NCBI GenBank assembly: GCA_965223115.1
Contig: OZ244982.1
Location: 372,001 to 436,000, forward strand
DNA length: 64,000 nt
Direction of reading: 5' to 3'
From: CBDCUI01 sp965223115
Lineage (GTDB): Bacteria > Pseudomonadota > Gammaproteobacteria > UBA4575
Shown here: one piece after another, positions 61,249-64,000 of the stretch
Position numbering within the stretch: position 1 is the stretch's first letter
Layout of the letters: each line of letters starts with the position of its first letter
Program-made: the position numbers and the translations under genes
The notes under the pieces: generated by a model
The model's input: only the letters and a program-made list of their open reading frames with translations
Databases searched by the model: none
Told to the model about the DNA's origin: nothing

Positions 61249-63537
61249 ATGCTGTTAGTTATCATTAGGCGTATAGCGCTTACTGCTTTGTTAGGTATTT
61301 TTGCCTTTCCGGCAATGGCAGAAACATTTCGCCTGCAAGATATTCAGATTGAAGGTTTGGAGCGTATAGAGGCAGGTGCTGTATTTACTTATTTGCCAGT
61401 AAAGGTTGGTGATCAGTTGGATGAGCATCAAACGGCAAATATTATTCGCACTTTATATAAAACTGGTTTTTTTAAAGATATCGAACTACGTCGAGAAGGA
61501 AATGTTTTAGTTGTAGTAGTGCAAGAACGGCCGGCAATAGCCAGTATAGGTTTTGATGGAAATAAAATTCTTGATGATGAACAATTAACAGAAGTATTAA
61601 CAGGAGTTGGAATTGCTAGTGGACGAGTTTTTAATCGTCCTGTTTTGGAGCGTTTAGAAAATGAGTTATTGCAGCAATATTATGCGTTAGGGAAGTATAG
61701 TGTAAATATAGATACTAAAATACGTGAGTTGGAACGAAATCGTGTAGATGTTGCTATTCAAATTATTGAAGGTGATGTAGCTAAAATAAAACAAGTTAAG
61801 GTTGTTGGGAATACTTCATTTGAAGAAGAAGAATTAATTGATGATTTTGAATCTGGGTTAAAGCCTTGGTATAAATTTTGGGGTACTCGAGATCGGTATG
61901 CTAAACCTAAGTTGCAGGGTGACTTGGAGATTTTACGTTCACATTATCTTAATCATGGGTATCTAAAGTTCGACATAAAATCCACTCAAGTATCTATTAG
62001 CCCAGATAAAGAAGATGTATTTATCACTATTAATATTGATGAAGGTGACCAATACATTTTGGAGAGTGTAGATCTGGCTGGTAAATTTATTTTTCCTGAA
62101 GAAGAATTGAGAACGTTAATTGATCTCGTGCCTGGAGAAACGTTTTCACGTGCAAAAATAGTTCGATCTAGAGAAGCAATCTCAAATCGTTTGGGAGATA
62201 AAGGTTATGCATTTTCAAATATTAATGTAGTTCCAGAAGTAGATGAAGAAAACAAGAGTGTAAAAGTAACGATGTTCATTGATCCTGGAAAACGCGTATA
62301 TGTGCGAAGAATAAATTTTACAGGCCATGAAACCACTCGAGACGAAGTATATCGAAGGGAACTTAGACAAATGGAAGGTGGTTGGTACTCACAGGCTAAT
62401 GTAGAGAGTTCAAGGCGCAGAATACAAAGATTAAGCTATGTAGAATCTGTGGAAATAGATACTGAAAAAGTGCCTGGTGCAGATGATTTGGTAGATTTGA
62501 ATATATCTATTGCAGAGCGCTTAGCGGGTAGTTTCAATATTGGTGCTGGATTATCTGGAAGCCAAGGTGCAGTGGTAACCACAAGTGTTAGCCAGGAAAA
62601 CTTTTTAGGTACAGGAAAAACAGTGTCTTTTTCAATTAATACCAGCAAGGTAAATACTGTTTTTGATTTAGGTTATGTCAATCCTTACTATACAATAGAT
62701 GGTGTTAGTCGTGGGTTTGGTTTTTCTTATGTTTCGACTGAAGCAGATGAAGCCGATATATCAGATTTTGATTCTGATAGATTCAGTGGAAGGATTAATT
62801 ATAGTATTCCATTAACGGAGACTGACCGGGTGGGTGCTAGATTATCGTTGGCGGGTACAAATATAGGTACTGGTGCCAATACACCTGTCGAGGTGCTTGA
62901 ATTTATCGAAGAAAATGATGATCGATATATTAATCTTGTTGCGTTTACGAACTATATTCATGATACACGTAATCGCAGCCTATTCCCTAATGAAGGTAAC
63001 CGACAAATACTATCATTCGAGTTAACGGTGCCAGGGAGTGATTTAGAATATTATAAGCTCAACTACGAAAATGTCTTTTATTTTCCCCTAAGCGAATTAT
63101 TTACGCTGTCGTTAGCTAGTGAAATCGGTTATGGTGATCAATATGGTGATACGACAGATTTGCCATTTTTTGAGAAGTTTCGTGCAGGTGGTTTTGATTC
63201 AGTTCGTGGATATGAGAACAATAGCTTAGGCCCTAGAGACTCATTTGATGATTCCTTTGGGGGTAATTTTCTAACTACGGCAAGAGCACAGTTATTTTTT
63301 CCGCCACCTTTTTTTGAAAGTAAAAATAAAGCACGTTTGAGTCTTTTTGTAGATGCCGGTAATGTGTTTGAGGAGTTTGAGGATTTTGATGCCAGTGAGG
63401 TGCGTGGTTCATTTGGTTTAGGCGTCAACTGGATAACAGGTTTCGGTGGTATAAGTGCAGCAGTTGCATCAACATTTAACGATGATTCAGAAGATGATAC
63501 AGAGTCTTTTCAATTTAGCTTAGGGACAAGTTTTTAG
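61249..63537 (+). CDS. bamA: Outer membrane protein assembly factor BamA
   Basis: Inserts beta-barrel proteins in the outer membrane. 762 residues. Signal peptide ending AFPAMA|ETF, five POTRA domains (residues ~23-420, e.g. FRLQDIQIEGLERIEAGAVF and YVRRINFTGHETTRDEV), then a 16-strand barrel ending FQFSLGTSF, with a C-terminal aromatic as needed for recognition by the machine. The RGYENNSLGPRD segment near residue 660 is the conserved VRGF/Y-type loop 6 motif. Confidence 0.96.
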   Translation: MLLVIIRRIALTALLGIFAFPAMAETFRLQDIQIEGLERIEAGAVFTYLPVKVGDQLDEHQTANIIRTLYKTGFFKDIELRREGNVLVVVVQERPAIASIGFDGNKILDDEQLTEVLTGVGIASGRVFNRPVLERLENELLQQYYALGKYSVNIDTKIRELERNRVDVAIQIIEGDVAKIKQVKVVGNTSFEEEELIDDFESGLKPWYKFWGTRDRYAKPKLQGDLEILRSHYLNHGYLKFDIKSTQVSISPDKEDVFITINIDEGDQYILESVDLAGKFIFPEEELRTLIDLVPGETFSRAKIVRSREAISNRLGDKGYAFSNINVVPEVDEENKSVKVTMFIDPGKRVYVRRINFTGHETTRDEVYRRELRQMEGGWYSQANVESSRRRIQRLSYVESVEIDTEKVPGADDLVDLNISIAERLAGSFNIGAGLSGSQGAVVTTSVSQENFLGTGKTVSFSINTSKVNTVFDLGYVNPYYTIDGVSRGFGFSYVSTEADEADISDFDSDRFSGRINYSIPLTETDRVGARLSLAGTNIGTGANTPVEVLEFIEENDDRYINLVAFTNYIHDTRNRSLFPNEGNRQILSFELTVPGSDLEYYKLNYENVFYFPLSELFTLSLASEIGYGDQYGDTTDLPFFEKFRAGGFDSVRGYENNSLGPRDSFDDSFGGNFLTTARAQLFFPPPFFESKNKARLSLFVDAGNVFEEFEDFDASEVRGSFGLGVNWITGFGGISAAVASTFNDDSEDDTESFQFSLGTSF

Positions 63538-63557
63538 AAGCTTTATAGGAGATAAAA

Positions 63558-64000
63558 GTGAAATCATATAATTTAAAGTACCTATTCTTTATGCTAATCC
63601 TAATCCCAGGGATAGTGTGTGCAGAAGCAAAAATTGGATTTGTAAATATGGCTGAAATTATGGAGAAATCACCTCAAGCAGATGCAGCGCGCAAAGCTTT
63701 AGAAAAAGAGTTCTCAAGTCGTGATAAAAAATTAACTGCCGTACGTGATGAAATACTAAAACTGGAAGAAACTCTAAAACAAGATGGTGCTATTATGAGC
63801 GATAATAGACGTTCTGAGTTAGAGAAAGAAATTTTAAATAAAAAGAGAGAATATAATCGGCAACAAGACGAACTACGTGAAGATTTTAATATTCGACGTA
63901 ATGAGGAGTTAGGTAAGTTGCAAAAAAATGTACATAAAGTCATTGTTAGTGTCGCTAAAAATGAAAATTATGATTTGGTTGTTACGCAACCTGTAGTTTT
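63558..64000 (+). CDS. skp: Periplasmic chaperone Skp (OmpH), partial
   Basis: The gene runs off the end of the window; 147 residues are seen. GTG start at 63558 has AGGAG just upstream. A signal peptide (LFFMLILIPGIVCAEA) is followed by KIGFVNMAEIMEKSPQADAAR and a long coiled coil rich in Glu and Lys, the tentacles that hold unfolded outer-membrane proteins. Follows bamA as in E. coli. Confidence 0.93.
   Translation, partial: MKSYNLKYLFFMLILIPGIVCAEAKIGFVNMAEIMEKSPQADAARKALEKEFSSRDKKLTAVRDEILKLEETLKQDGAIMSDNRRSELEKEILNKKREYNRQQDELREDFNIRRNEELGKLQKNVHKVIVSVAKNENYDLVVTQPVV

Overview
The window is 64 kb of AT-rich chromosome from a free-living-type gammaproteobacterium. The evidence is gene order: pheA-tyrA-aroA-cmk-rpsA-ihfB-lapA-lapB-pyrF, thrS-infC-rpmI-rplT-pheS-pheT-ihfA-merR, lepB-DUF4845-rnc-era-recO-pdxJ-acpS-cysM, dapE-dapD-dapC-glnD-map, and rpsB-tsf-pyrH-frr-uppS-cdsA-dxr-rseP-bamA-skp are all arrangements of that class. 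LapA/LapB, IHF alpha and beta, heptose-LPS genes, RseP and BamA indicate a Gram-negative cell with LPS. I cannot name the genus.

Layout. 1-0.8 kb: 5' part of a PLP decarboxylase (minus). 1-9.6 kb: aromatic amino-acid, cmk-rpsA, IHF-beta, LPS-assembly, pyrF and ComEA genes (plus). 9.7-12.7 kb: galU (plus), then hldD and a heptosyltransferase (minus). 13-16.1 kb: a minus-strand GT2/LABN/GT39 glycolipid cassette bracketed by two related palindromes. 16.3-19.6 kb: an orphan small protein and a 902-residue secreted beta-helix protein. 19.7-24 kb: tRNA-Asn, a Bro-N fragment, an aspartate aminotransferase and uvrB. 24-26.8 kb: an accessory patch with an MNT-HEPN toxin-antitoxin pair behind a palindromic operator, tRNA-Val, a decayed tRNA-Val-like copy, a TIR-like protein and a tRNA 3' fragment. 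27-34.5 kb: translation operon. 34.5-35 kb: tRNA-Pro followed by three 101-bp tandem repeats that each recreate the tRNA 3' tail. 35-41.5 kb: lepB to cysM and an exonuclease. 41.6-46.2 kb: small membrane and zinc-ribbon genes and a flavin reductase/M20 peptidase/P-loop cluster. 46.3-53.4 kb: lysine-biosynthesis genes, glnD and map (minus). 53.4-64 kb: rpsB to skp (plus).

How they work together. Most of the window is growth machinery: ribosomal proteins, initiation and elongation factors, two aminoacyl-tRNA synthetases, nucleotide supply, isoprenoid and phospholipid precursors, and the outer-membrane assembly line. LPS-related genes (galU, hldD, heptosyltransferase, GT39 cassette, lapAB) recur.

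The most unusual points are a ribosomal protein S2 carrying a C-terminal DUF4332 helix-hairpin-helix domain, the TIR-like gene between a tRNA-Val and a tRNA fragment next to an MNT-HEPN module, the tRNA-Pro-tail tandem repeats, an ATC start codon and chain of four hairpins at infC, and the palindrome-bracketed glycosyltransferase cassette. All functions are from reading motifs and gene order; no database search was run.
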